Shown here in pieces: positions 12,011 to 25,060 of a stretch of 64,000 bases of DNA (positions are counted from its first letter, which is position 1; each line of letters opens with the position of its first letter). The notes under the pieces were generated by a model. It searched no databases and was not told the origin of the DNA. It saw nothing but the letters and a program-made list of their open reading frames with translations. Origin of the DNA: Acanthochromis polyacanthus (lineage: Eukaryota; Chordata; Actinopteri; Pomacentridae); contig NC_067117.1 in the NCBI RefSeq assembly GCF_021347895.1, positions 21,818,358-21,882,357 of the forward strand, given 5' to 3'. The translations under genes were made by a program, and so were the position numbers.

Positions 12011-15000
12011 GGATGTCAATATTAGGACATTTTTTGAGGCACTAAAGCTCCAGATTGGAAAGACTGGGTAAACATGATGATGGAGATTGCATCAGAGAGT
12101 CTGTTTCTGACGCCATGTACCAGCTATTTTCCCGGAAAATTCAACCAAAAAAAAAACACCAACATAAAAAGAAAGGAAGAAGAGAAGTGCACAAAAATAT
12201 ACTTTCTCTGTGGTGAGGTCAGCTGGCGACTGACCAATCACACGGCCTCGGGGCAACACAAAGGCCCACGGCAACACAGTGCCTGCATCACTGCTCTGTG
12301 ACCTCGGGTAAAGCAATAAATCTCATGTAGAAGTATTACTTTTGCAATCTACTGAATGCAGTCCTATTACATCTGAAATATTGTTTTCTTCTGTCCCAGA
12401 TTACAAAGAGGCATCTTGACACTGTACTGTAGCACCAATATACCAAAGAATATGAAAAGGAACATTGTTATTCAGACTACACATTTAAGATTTTTGATAA
12501 AAATTTCATTCTTTTTCTGTAAACAACTAATTTGTGATGGCTGAGCTATGTGAACAGATAAGATCCAATAAACAAATTCTTACACTAACTGTCCCTTAAC
12601 GATGTGTCACTTCCCTGTCTAGCCATCTCACAGGATCTAAATACACTAAAGGGGGGAAGCCAGCCTAATCAGCTAAACAGTCGCCTCAATGAACATACCC
12701 AGTATTCAAGCTGAAGGAGATAGAGATTGAGCACAATACTCTCAACATGGTAGTTAAGGGAAAGAATCCACGTCAAGATAAGGGCTAACAAGTTTGGATG
12801 ATGCTCTTTCTCCCAGAAAAATACAAGCCAATATAAAGATATTGCAAATACATTTCAAGATTGTGTGTGCATTTTCTGCTCATCAAATGAGTGTAAGTCG
12901 ATACAAATCTGTAACACAGATCTAAAAACAAAAGAAGGCTCTTTTGTGTTTCTGTGTAAATTAACCTGCTGCTGACCACAGAATTCTGTGTGCCAGCTGC
13001 TGACATGCTCATTGGCCTCCACGCAAATCCCTCACATTCCACAAATGAGTGCAGCTCAGGCCACACTGGGCCAGATGACTGGCCTGCAGACAATCAGCCC
13101 GAACCCCTGCCCACCTAATGAGGCGCTCTTAATTAGTCATTAAACACGAGGACCAGCCAGTGCTTTTTCTTTGTGCTCCCTCTCTCTCTGATCAATAGCA
13201 TGACATTTCTGTTCTTGGCTCCTCTAATTAAAAGGAGGAGATGCAGAGTTTTCATTCTGCTGCCTTTCCTGCTTAACTTCAGTGTAAATATCACACATAA
13301 AAACAAACAGCATAAAAACTCACTGACCACAAAAATGAAATCCTGTGCAATATAATGCAATCTGACGCGAAAGTGTTGGGAAACTTTATGTTGTACTTTC
13401 GGTGCTCAGTCAGTTAGTAATGGCCTTGTACTGGAACTGAACTGCGTTTCAAGTATCTTTTTCACCCAAATGGGAAATTTTACAACCATCTCACAAAAAC
13501 AGCGAAGCAATCCAACACAATATTCTCACACACTACAGCCCTTCAAATGAATTTCAACTTAATTTGTACAGTGAATGCACGCACACCGCCACATTGTTTC
13601 CATTGTTTCTTTTATTCTGTGTGGTCTTGACAATGTTTCAGCGATTTCACATGGTGTGTTTAAGAAGCAAACTTCACACATAATTAACATGCACTCAAGT
13701 GAACATGCAGCTTTTTAAGATCTTGCTAACCTGTCCATAAGGTGTTTATTATATGCCAGTAGATATATAGCATCAGCAAAATAAGCAGTTCACATGTACG
13801 GCCGAGCAATCCCGCCCTGAAACTGCAGCATACCAATGACTCCAGGATTTCATATGTACACACGTGTGCGTACTTTGTCTAAAAATATTAACAGAAGACT
13901 GGTCTTTTTTTAATGTTTCCAGCACAGAAGGGGTGTAGCCACTTTTACTGATTGTCACAGAAGTACGGTCCACTAACTGACTGGATATATTACATGCTTG
14001 CTGTAGCCAAGGGGTAAGGAACCGCCCTGTCAACTTACAGAGTGGGTATTTCCATATTTTTCTTCAGAATCAGTTTCCAGTTCAAACATGTATGGCTGAA
14101 TCTCTCCAATATCACAACTTGCCATTGTGCAGCGTTGAGTAGTTCTGCAGTGTTTGAGGAGAGTTTTAGGTGAGCGGTGCATGCAGAGAGAGGCGGGTAC
14201 TTGATGTGCACATTCTAAACTTTAATGTACAGGGTTGACCGTTTAGAGGTTAAATCAATGCCTAGAAAGAGACTTCAAGAAGAACTTAAGACAAGACAGC
14301 AGTGTGCAGGTACTTCCATTCTGTTCGTTCACTTTATCGTTACCAATTTACGGATGTCCCTCATGATGGATGTATCGTATATAGAGAAGGAGACAATCCT
14401 GGATACAGATGTATATGAAAGCAGAAGGCCTACTGATTTGTGCTGTGACATCCTTTAGTTCCCAGGGTGTGTACATGTGTGCTGACAGCATGCAGTGGCC
14501 CCGGCTCCTGAGCTTCCCGTGTGATCAATTAAACATGGAGCTACCTCCGAGATCAGCAACATCCATCCTGGACCCTGCCCCGCCCCTCTGACAGCGTATC
14601 ATAGCAACCAGAACTCTTGAGGACACGGCAATGGGGCAAATCTTTGGTCTTGTGGCAAGATCTCTCTGGTATTGGGGCAGATGATCCATCTGTTGCAGCT
14701 CTGAGAAGTCGCACTCATTCATCAGAACATGTGTTAACACACCCATTTACTAGCTCACAAATGAGCCGTGAGCTTCAGTGTGAAGCATTAACTTTAAATG
14801 AAAGCTAACTCAACCTGTTAAAGTGTGACACAATCAACCTTCATATCTTTAAGCATTACATCACTCTGAAGTAATCACATCTACATGAAGCTAAGAGGAG
14901 CGAGATCTATATATTGAGAAATTACTGCACGAACATATAGAGGGACATACACCACATCAGCTCTGGGTTTCACACATCGTCGTGGTAACCTACTCCTGAC

Positions 15001-18000
15001 CTCAGCCTGAATAACTGCACCAAGCCACTGCCAGCACTGCAGCTAGAGCACAGCTGGAATAATAAGCCGTGCACTGCCAACGACACAGTCGTCCAAAAGA
15101 ATGCATGGAAGGACAGCAAAGTAAGGAAGAGTTCAATGTGCAGCAATATAAAAGTATGTGCAAAGACTCGAGTGATTACGGTCCTGTTCACTGCGGTTCA
15201 GACGAGGGGTCTGGAGATCTTTCCAAAGCTTGAATTGGAATTGATAGAAACAATACACCGACACGTCCGCTGACTTTTTCTCATCAGACCTCACATTCAT
15301 TTTTCCATCCTCAACGCTTCCACCGGTCCGATGATTCAAGAAAGGCTGAGGCACCATATGGTTGCTGCTGCAGCTTCCACTGGGGAGAAAGCAGCTGGTC
15401 ACATTCTGCTTCCCCCAACACTGAGAGGAGGCTCCCAACATGTAGTGATAAATAGCATTTGATACTCTGTTCTCCCAAGTTGGATTTTGCAAGGGACAAC
15501 TTTGGGCTTCTGTTGTGGCACATAGGAAGACATTGTGTTGCAGAAAATCTGTTCAGGATCAATTGACCTGAATAAAATGATCAAGTATCAGCCATGATGT
15601 GACCAATGCATGTTACTATCATAACAGTGACTGAAATATAAATTGTGCTCTAGTGCTCCAGCAATCTCTGCTCCTATGTCCCCTGACACAATAATGCAAT
15701 GACAAACTTCATTTCTGAAAAAGACAGCACTGAATTAAGTACTGTCTGTCTTCATGCTGGTAAACAATAAAATTTTCATGGCAAGGAGAAACTAGCAACA
15801 TCCTCTTTGCAAGAAAAAGCAACTGGCTTTACGGGGAATGTGGTCTCAGTTTACGAGCACAACAAAATACCACTGTTGTGAAACAGAGGCTACTAGGCGT
15901 CTCTCCGATGGCTCACACCTTTTTCATTTCTTTCTCCCTCTCTGTCGTGTCTGGTGGACTCAGGTGGAACTGCAGACCCATATCCTTCCTGTAATGTTTA
16001 TCAGACATTAAGGCTTCATAACTAGCTTGGGCAAATAGGGGAAAAAACAGACTAAAGAGGGAAATGCAAGACAGATTAATCAAATACCGGCTATGAGAGG
16101 TGATAGGAGGGGTTGAACCTGCCCTCCTTGTATTTTGGTATCAAGCTTGCAAAGCAAAAACACGCCTTCACCCATTACAATATTGACATTAGGAAAAAAT
16201 ATCACTATTACTCTTTCTCTACCTCACAGCACATTCACATCCCTCCACAACAATTACATGAACTTCTGCATTATAACTAGCAATAAAGGTCCCATAAAGA
16301 ATATATTACAGTGAGACCTTCATTTTAGTTCCCAGCTCGCCTTGAATTGTGGAATAATCGCAAAGTGGAAAAGCTGCACAACAGTGCTTGTCTCTGCACA
16401 ATATTGAGAAAGCCCCATAAGCAGCAAGTAAAAAACAGATCGTACCTCAGGCCAGCTATTGTAATGCTGATTGTTCGGGGATGACAAACAACTTCCTCAG
16501 AAATCTCATACAGCTGAGAAGGCATTTTTCTGGGAAAGAAGCCAAAGGACTGATCTTACCTTCACCTGATCTTATCCAAAAACCATTGTTTCTGTGTAGT
16601 GTGGGAATTCAGGCTGAGAACTGGCAATTTTCCAGTCTTCTTAGCAAGTGTGACTGAACCTGTACAGGACACTTGCTAGGAATGCATAGACACATAACAT
16701 GCACATTCACTTGTCACGGAGTCTCAGTGGGAAGGGCCACGGGCTTGATACCATCACTGTCGCCTTAAAAAGAATCAGAATCAAAGGACTAATCCCAAAT
16801 CAAAGGTCTATCAGCACCTGAAGGTGGGCTGAGGTTTCACAGCTGGAACAATAGACATCCGTATCCTTCCAACATATTCTCCTTTGTTAAGTTATGTCAA
16901 AGGGTTGGGAACATACCATTCTTTGAAAATGGAAGTGGTGGCCTGGGATCAGAGCACACATCTGTTGTTTGTACAGCTATTTTTTTCCCCCAGTGTGCTG
17001 AAAAGTGGAGGAGAAAGGGGGCTTTGAAAGCGCTCTCCAAGAGCCTTAGCAGTAAATGTGATGGAAGATCAAAGAATAAGCAGATAGGGAATTGAAACAC
17101 GTGTATGCTCATTGAAACTGAAGCCGGGCTATGCAGACAGAAACTGGCTGCATGTGTAAATGATGACATCAGACCACCCACAATCCAACTGAACAGGTCC
17201 AACCACATACATCGCATTCGGTCAGAATGTTTTTCTCTGTTTTCATCCTCTCTTTTTTTCCACTCCAAACTGAACCCAACCGGCCTCATTTTACATCAAA
17301 GCTAATAAAACGGTTTCTTGTTCCAATCCCATGGGTTCGCCGATACAAAGCCCCAAGTCATGCTCGTCTTTCAAAGAAATCAAACACATACGTACATTTG
17401 GGCCACCTCTACTTCTTATTTAGGTTGTTTTGGTTTTTTTTAGGTTGCATGGATGTCTAGAGCAAAGTAAAAAAAAAAAGTTTATTGATAGAGAGTTTAA
17501 AAAAAATAAAGAAGCCATGTTTGTCGAATCAGTCTGCAGGTGTGATGAATGCAAAGCTATTAGCCTGGAAAAGCAATCCATCACAGCCTCAGAAGACAAA
17601 GCGGGGAGAAAGTGGGAAATGTCAGACAGACATGAGCGATTGAGCACAAGTGACTGGACGACGGGAGAAGACCAACCGGGAAAGTGGGCTAGATAAAAAG
17701 CGAGTGAATGGGAGAGAGGAGGAGACAGGGTGATTATGCATAAGACGCAGGTAGCGTCAAATGAGACAAACACACACCAAGTCACCATCTGCCTGCTGCA
17801 TTGGTGGGGTCCTCAGATAACCTCCTTCCTCTAATTGAGCAGTGAGATAGGGCCTTACGGAGCAGCAATTTATCAGCCCATCAGTCCCACATAAAACAAC
17901 ACACAACACTATTCCCTCTATCATTAAGTCGCACTAAAGAGGAACACAAGGGCTTAGCATCTGGAGCATTTAGTCCTCTAAGCACAGAGTGAGAAAGCAT

Positions 18001-18500
18001 GTTCACTACTACTCAGCAATGCTTTAAAAGCAGTGGACCGACTCCCAGGAAATGAAGTCCTATCAGGGTAGCAGTGTGTAGCCATTAGAGGTTTCATTTT
18101 TTAACTGCTTAGTAATTCTTTTATGCTAGCAGCCTGTCTGATCATGATCACCCATCAAACAGTGTCTAGTGATGACGGAGACGTTGCATGTAAGATTTTT
18201 GTGCTCCTTTTGTTAGCTTCTGTGGCATTCCTGAAAACACTTTGATAGCCACGGTAGCAGTGTTGGACTTCAAGTTCACCAGTTTGAAATTTGACATTTA
18301 TCGTCGATAGGGCATTAATCCTACAAACGTTTCATCCAGCAACACCAACAGAAAGAAATGGTTCAATTGTTGAGATGGATGTTGGATTTCCCAGAGGATA
18401 AACCCTAAGAACAAGCCCTTGATTTTCCTAAGCACTAACAAGGCAAAATGCAATTTCGCAGAGTAACAACAATGTTAACAATATTTTACTACTTTTTTAA
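12011..18500. other. Intronic sequence, nothing coding recognised
   Basis: No exon or clear transposon was seen. The stretch at about 17800-17960 is repeat-poor, mixed in composition and includes several AT-rich homeodomain-like cores. It looks like possible conserved non-coding DNA, but only alignment to other fish can show that. Confidence 0.35.
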
Positions 18501-18813
18501 TCACGCCCGACGGGTACGTCGGCGGGGTTATTGCATTCGGTGCGGTATCTGGCTGGGTAAGTATGTATGTATGCATGTATGTGGCTATGTCCGGTCTGAT
18601 ACCTCTGCAACCGCTGAAGTCAGGATAATCAAACTTGGCACATAAGATCAGTCTAAGGTCCCCTGCTCAGTTGTGGAGTTACAAGTCAGCAGATCAAGTA
18701 GGGAGGGAGATACATACGATGATCAAAATTGATACATATTGCATCAGTTGTATAGGGAGGACAGGGTTTTCGCCAGCGGAGGGCGTGGTTCTGCCCTCTG
18801 AGGGCTCATCTAG
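18501..18813 (+). mobile_element. Non-autonomous Helitron-like element (candidate)
   Basis: The 5' end begins TC (TCACGCCCGACGGG at 18501) after an A. The 3' end is CTAG at 18810-18813 followed by T. Just before it is the palindrome GCCCTC-t-GAGGGC (18793-18805), ending eight bases from the terminus. TC at the start, a short hairpin, CTRR at the end and insertion between A and T without target duplication are Helitron hallmarks. It also resembles, from memory, a repeat common in fish genomes. It is 313 bp and has no Rep/helicase coding. Confidence 0.6.
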
Positions 18814-20291
18814 TTTTAATCTGTTTCCATATTTGTCTCCTATCAGTTCTGTAGAAACACATCCTGCAGTTCAACCCAGTTCACCAATCGCTATAAGGGT
18901 CCTCTTTCTGGAACCTGGTTCACTTTTAAAAGGTACTAATTAGGTGCCAACCTTTCCACTTTAGCAGCTGAAGCCTCAAAACAATATCAAACACAACACA
19001 AAACACAAAATTAGACTAAAAATGTCATTAATGAAAACTAGATTGAACAGTTTTGACTTAACTTTGCCAAAATCTAACAAAATCAAAAGGACTAAAACTT
19101 GAATAAAACTAATACATATTTTTGTCAACAGCCAAAAACTAAATCAATATCAGGCACAAATTTAAGAGGAACAATTTCAAGAAATTTTAACCATGCTTTC
19201 TCCTTTCGGTGGTAGATATTTCAGCTTCCCATTCAGTTCTGACAGACCAACCACAAGTCTGCTTTTACTACAACTGCTGGGCTCCTGCCACCTCACGTGT
19301 GATATGAACTCTGGAATATAGTGAAACATAATATTTAAAAGCCGGTCTGCTGATATGAGGTGTTTCAGCCAAGCAAATCAACAAGCTCGCTAACAGAGTG
19401 GCTGTCGTATTACTGGCTGACTGTAGGCGAGCTCAGGTACCGGGGGGAGGAATGCGAGGCATATGGCTGTGATTAAAACAGGGGCGGTGGAGCACGGCGT
19501 TTACATTAGCATGCTGCCTATGGGGATGTGGAGCTTTATGAGGAGCTGTGCCAGTCACAGCCTTCAGTCTGCATTGCTCGCAGTTTACAGAAAGAGAGCT
19601 GACAGTTGAAATAAGAAGCAGGAGTGTATTTTTTACCTGTCTGCCATAGTGAACAAGTTTATACCACTGTAATGACTGCCGTCAAGTTTGGGAATTTTAA
19701 CTGTTTTAAAGTATTCTACAGAGTGGTGAAGTGTTGGAACTAGAAAACTGAAAAGAACAGTATCACTTTACTATATGGCAGACATGCATATGTCTTTCAC
19801 AACCAATTTACTACATGTAAAAGCTATTTTTTTTTTCAGAATCATTTAGATTCACTTTGAAAAAAGACTTACATATAAAATACATAAAATATGAACATCA
19901 GTGTTATAATCTTTAGCCACTTGTTGAATAGCTTAATCTGAGAATTGATTATTGAAATAAGAAATTCTGACACAGCAACATAGTATTTATGCAGGTGCTA
20001 GTGTACTGACTGATGATAAAAGTCAAAATGAGACCACACCATGCGAAACTGTAGCTTTAGTTACTGCAGAAGGGTCAAATTCAGGAGTATACAACAGTGC
20101 AAGGGCACTGCAGGACTGTGACAGAAAGTAGAAGTGAAGGACAGAGATAGATGAAGCAGCAGAGGGAGAGGAGGATGAACAAGAGGGTTTGTTTGAGTAT
20201 GTTTACACTCCTCCTCTTCGAGCAGTGGGAGGGAATCATTATTACAGACGAGCAGCCGCATCTGACACAAGCGAGCGTGCAGCATATCCAT

Positions 20292-20318
20292 CACACACAC
20301 ACACACACAAACACACAA
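20292..20318. repeat. (CA)n microsatellite, interrupted
   Basis: About nine CA units, then an AAACACACA interruption. Confidence 0.9.
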
Positions 20319-23300
20319 TTTCAAACAGTGGGATTAGAGCAGAAATCCCACCTCAGACACTCTCACATAGAGCATTTCATCAATCTGTGATGTTCCGTTA
20401 CATTATTCTGTGATGAAGTTTTACTTTTTCTTTCTTTTTTTAAACTTACTGTTTCATTCCTGCCACAACTACTTAAGGAAAAAAAGCACCTGAGCTTGTT
20501 GCAGTCGATTGTGTTTTGCATGTCTGTGAGGGCAGAGAAAGAAAAGGTTTGTAGTTATGGTAAAGCAAGAGGCATGTAACGCCAAAGGAAAACTCCATCA
20601 ATTTACATATCAAAATCTGTTTACAGGTGCAAAAAGTTGCAAGAAGCATTCAGTGGCTCCAGAGGGAGTTATGTGAAATCAAAAAAAAAATGCTTCAAAT
20701 TACATCACTTGAGTTGATGGTAAAGATGAAAAGTATGAAAATGCCAAATTTTGCAGGTGTAGAGTCAGAAAGAAGTAAACTTCTGCTGAAGGAACGGGCT
20801 GCAGGCTGTGTTTGCTGCTACTAGCATATCACTCAGAGTCTCTGATTGAAGAAGTGAGTTGCATTGTGGGTAAAGTAGGCAAATCTTTCGGATAAGGCAG
20901 AAGAACGTGTGAAATGCCAAACACAATATCTTGTCCAAGGTGAGTGTAACAGAGACATATATATGAGCTTCTCAGTTATGTACGGCATCCTCCACATTTC
21001 AGCTTTGCATTTCCTGCTCATGTTATAGGAAAGCAATGCTAAATAGATGAAGTACTCTTTAGTGATTGCTTTGCTTTTGATAAAACTGTAGCTGGTGAAC
21101 GCTTTTCTGCAATAAATTCCTCCTTGTATGCATTTACCAACATCAGGATTAAATAAAAACAAAAATATACCCTTAAATGTTAAAGATGTGACACCCAAAG
21201 TTTTCATTTAAATATGCTTTAGTTAGTATTTAGTGGCTAACTAAAGTAGGTTTTTTAATTACCAATATCATACATTACATATGTCTCAAATTATATATTA
21301 TTATAGATATTTGGGAACAGGACAGCTGATGGCCGTTATATAAGGCCAATATCATGCTGCAACTGATACAACACAGCAATGTAGAAATAAGAATACTAAG
21401 ATACAGAATGTATATATAATAACAACGATCAACACGAAACCTGAATTTAAATGAACATTTATTTAACATTGCCTACGTCGTCTGTCTGCTTAAGTAATTT
21501 TTTTAAATTCTACAAATGTATCATCTAAATAAATGTCGACAAACTTAAACTTTGCACACAAAAAAACATATATACAAGTCAAATGAAAATAAGATTTTAG
21601 AGCACTTTACAACTGCATTTATTGGCAGATAGCAGCATCCAATACTACTCTTCTGGTAAACATACTGACATTTGGGGTAGCAGAGAGTGCTGTGTCTCTT
21701 TCTGTCACCAGATTCATCAAATATCTGGGCTAATCTGATAACAGTAAATCTCTGTACAATGTCTAATTATCAATTGTGACATACACTGGCTTTACTCAAG
21801 CATTACTGTTATGTTAGCAGTTATGTCAAAATCCAATTTGGATGCTTGATAGTTGAACAGTTTGGCATTAAGGGAAAAAAAAAATAGGTTCATTAAGTTT
21901 TTCTTCCATGGTTTTTAATGCTGTTTTATATAATATCCACAGAAAGGGGTGTTTTTGTAACTGTTCTCCATCTCTAGTATAAACAAAATTTCAAGTGCAG
22001 CTTCCAACCGACAGCTACTCTTCAGATGCATGCTGCACCTGTAATATGTTGCCATCATAAAAGGTACAAGGACCACTTTTTTGTAACCCAAAGCAAATTC
22101 TGCCTGCTGCCAGAGTGGATGTCTTCACTGAAACTGCAGGTTGATGTTTATTTCTGTCATTGCACAGTTTATTTCCATGCAACGCCGCGCATTAGAAAAC
22201 AGTGCTAGTCTTTAAACAGACCTCTGATGCATTTCTGGCGACTGGCTTGCCCTAAACACAATGTCTTCCATTGGAGCAGGGTTCAAAGGGACTGAAATCG
22301 GCCTTTAAAATGTAGATGGGAGTTCTAGTGATGCGTCTGTGTAATTATGTACAGCCTAAATTAAAAATATAAATACAATGCTTTCACAAAACAAAAATGC
22401 ACAACAGGCACGTCAGCGTTTATTAAGGCGTCTCATTTAATTTATGTACACCTGAGTGGGTGAAATCACGTATCAGCGGCACACATGCACCACGTAATCT
22501 CTCAACCAGCGCAAACACAATCCGATCTGTCAGTCGCTGCTCTGTACCTCCACTCCAATCCATGATTAGCATATCGCCACAACCTACACTGCAGACTGAA
22601 AGGTGGAAAACGTGAGAAAAACAATGCAATTCAACAGCACACCTCGCCCAGAACAGGAAGTGAGAGTGATTTGTAATTGCTGAATATCGACGCAGTCCAC
22701 TTTGGCACGATTAGAGCGAGAAGCCAACAGGGCACGACCATTCCTCCTGACATGAAATATGGAGCTAATATCTGTTGCCTTCTGTCAGAGGATCCCAACA
22801 GCTTAATGATTCAGCCGGCGATGTCTGACAAACAAAGACATGGAGTAGAAAGCACTGCTGCAACATACAAAATGCAAAAGGGATTTTTTTTTTGGATAGA
22901 TTTGAAAAGGGCATCAATTTCTTCTCACAGTCAAAAAAATAAATAAACTTCCAAGTCAGGTGGAGATTTTCTGCAGAAAAAAATAAAAAATAAAAAGCTG
23001 CGTCCATCCATCCGTGCTCTTGCTTTGGTCTTGTTCCTCATTCAAGGTTCACCTGCTGTGTGTCAGAAAAACATGACAGCACCAGCAGAACAGTGTCAAC
23101 ACAGCAACTGTTTAGTGTGGGAACACAAAGAGAGCCAGGCACCCAGGGACCACAAGAGGAGGGGCCAGGAGGTGACACTGACCCGGGACAGAGTGGCACG
23201 CCTGAGGCCAAATGCCCAGGGGGTGAAGGATCTTTTCTCTGCCAGGAGGGAGAAGAAATAGAAAGAAGAAATGAAAGAGATTGGGGGGAAAAGGAGTGAG

Positions 23301-24371
23301 GCTATAGCATTACACTGGGTTTATCCTCATGTGATGTAATTGGATTCCTGGCAATATGGGGGCTTGGGGAAAGGATGGAGGACAGGAGGAGGTGACTGAA
23401 TGGAGGGAGAGGAGGAGGGGTTCAGAACGACAGGGAAGAGGATTGATTTTAGTTTCAACACTGGAATGAGGCTCGGGGGAGATGAAGGGAGTGGAGGTGG
23501 AGGGGGCCTGGTTGGTGGAAAAGCCCCACCAGTTTTCTCCTCACCACCTCAGGGCTCCGCCGGCTCTAAGGTCGTGTCAAGCCGACCACCGAACTCAAAC
23601 TGTACAGATTTTACGGCCCGTGTTCAATCAGTCGAGGAGCGAGGCGGATCCCGAGAGAGCACGAGTGAAATTAAGTTACAATGGGTGTGAGCTAAAATGC
23701 TAATGAGAGCAGAATGAGGTAATCTCTCATCTCTCTGGTTCCCACGACTCAGAGCTCAGAACCACCCAACCTCGGGTTATGATTTTATTTCATTTTTGCT
23801 CAAATGCTGAAAAAAAACTGGGACTTCACTCGAATCTTGAACATAAAGCTGCTGTGTCAGATTGCATTGTAGCATCAGTGGGGCTGGAGGGTTGGTGTGC
23901 ATAATTGCAGCCAAGCATGAAAACGGAGGCCATAACTCATGCAGAATTTCAATGCTTATGAAAATGCAATCTACGTGTCGTATTAACGGTAACAGATGTT
24001 GCCAGTTTGCAGTCGGAACAGCTGGAGAACGTCCCATTTTCCAGGTGAGCAGATCATCAAATATCGTGCATTCATGTCAGGAGATGGAGTCGATAAAGAC
24101 GAAGCCCCACCAATTTGCCTCTATTTGAGAGTATTAACAGTTAAAGAGCTGAAATAAAAGGTCTGATGAACACGAACATACTCTCGTGCTCCTCCTCAAC
24201 CAGACCTACATTGTCCTCTGCCTGTCATTCATTCTACTATAAATAGAGTGACGGGCTCCGTGGTTAACCTAGGATGAGCTGCCAAGCGTCAGGTAGACGG
24301 AAATACCTCCCTGTACAGCTGGCGCTTAGCAGGGCAGAAACGAGTCAGAGAAATGGACCAGATGAGCAGGT

Positions 24372-24379
24372 ACACACAA

Positions 24380-24416
<37 letters not shown>

Positions 24417-24417
24417 G
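24372..24417. repeat. Compound (CA)n(TA)n microsatellite
   Basis: An interrupted CA run passes directly into about ten TA units. Confidence 0.9.
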
Positions 24418-25005
24418 ACAAAAAAAATTAGATCTAGCCTCTCTTCCTGTGTCTGCTCGACTTCATCCAAGTGCCAGGCACATGTAAAATGCACAGTGGG
24501 GTTGATGCGTGTGTGTTTGGGCCTGTCTGCTGCCAAAAAACGAAGCAAAGTTCAAGCCAGGATCACAGCTTGGATGGGCAATTTCTCCCACATTTATTGG
24601 GCTACATGTAGGCACACGGCAAGTTGGTTCCATTTCTATCTTGCAGAGATCACTAACACAGAGTCATACGAATATATAAATAAGAAATTGTATACTATAA
24701 CTACCTTGACCTGGCTGACGTGGCTCAATCTGTAGAAATAATAAACTTACGCTGAGCACAGTGACATGTAGCCAACGTTTAATAGCAAAAATATTGCCGA
24801 GGGTTGACATTTCATGAGCAAACAGTAGCTGAATACAGAATCCACTGCTGACTCACATCCAACAAAGACACAATCGCCCTCGGAAAATGGTATCAAAATA
24901 TAGAGCTGGTCTATGTTTAGAGTGGCAAAACAAAGTCACTTTTATGACCTTGTTTGTGCCTTCTGGCGCACAATGATTTAGGCAACATTAAAGCTGTATT
25001 TAGAC

Positions 25006-25060
25006 CACACACACACACACAACTACGTATGCCAGCGCGCGCGCACACACACACACACAC
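25006..25060. repeat. Two neighbouring CA microsatellites, the second preceded by (GC)n
   Basis: CA units at 25006-25022, a short unique spacer, then a CG/GC run passing into CA at 25034-25060. Alternating purine-pyrimidine of this kind can adopt Z-DNA. Confidence 0.9.
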
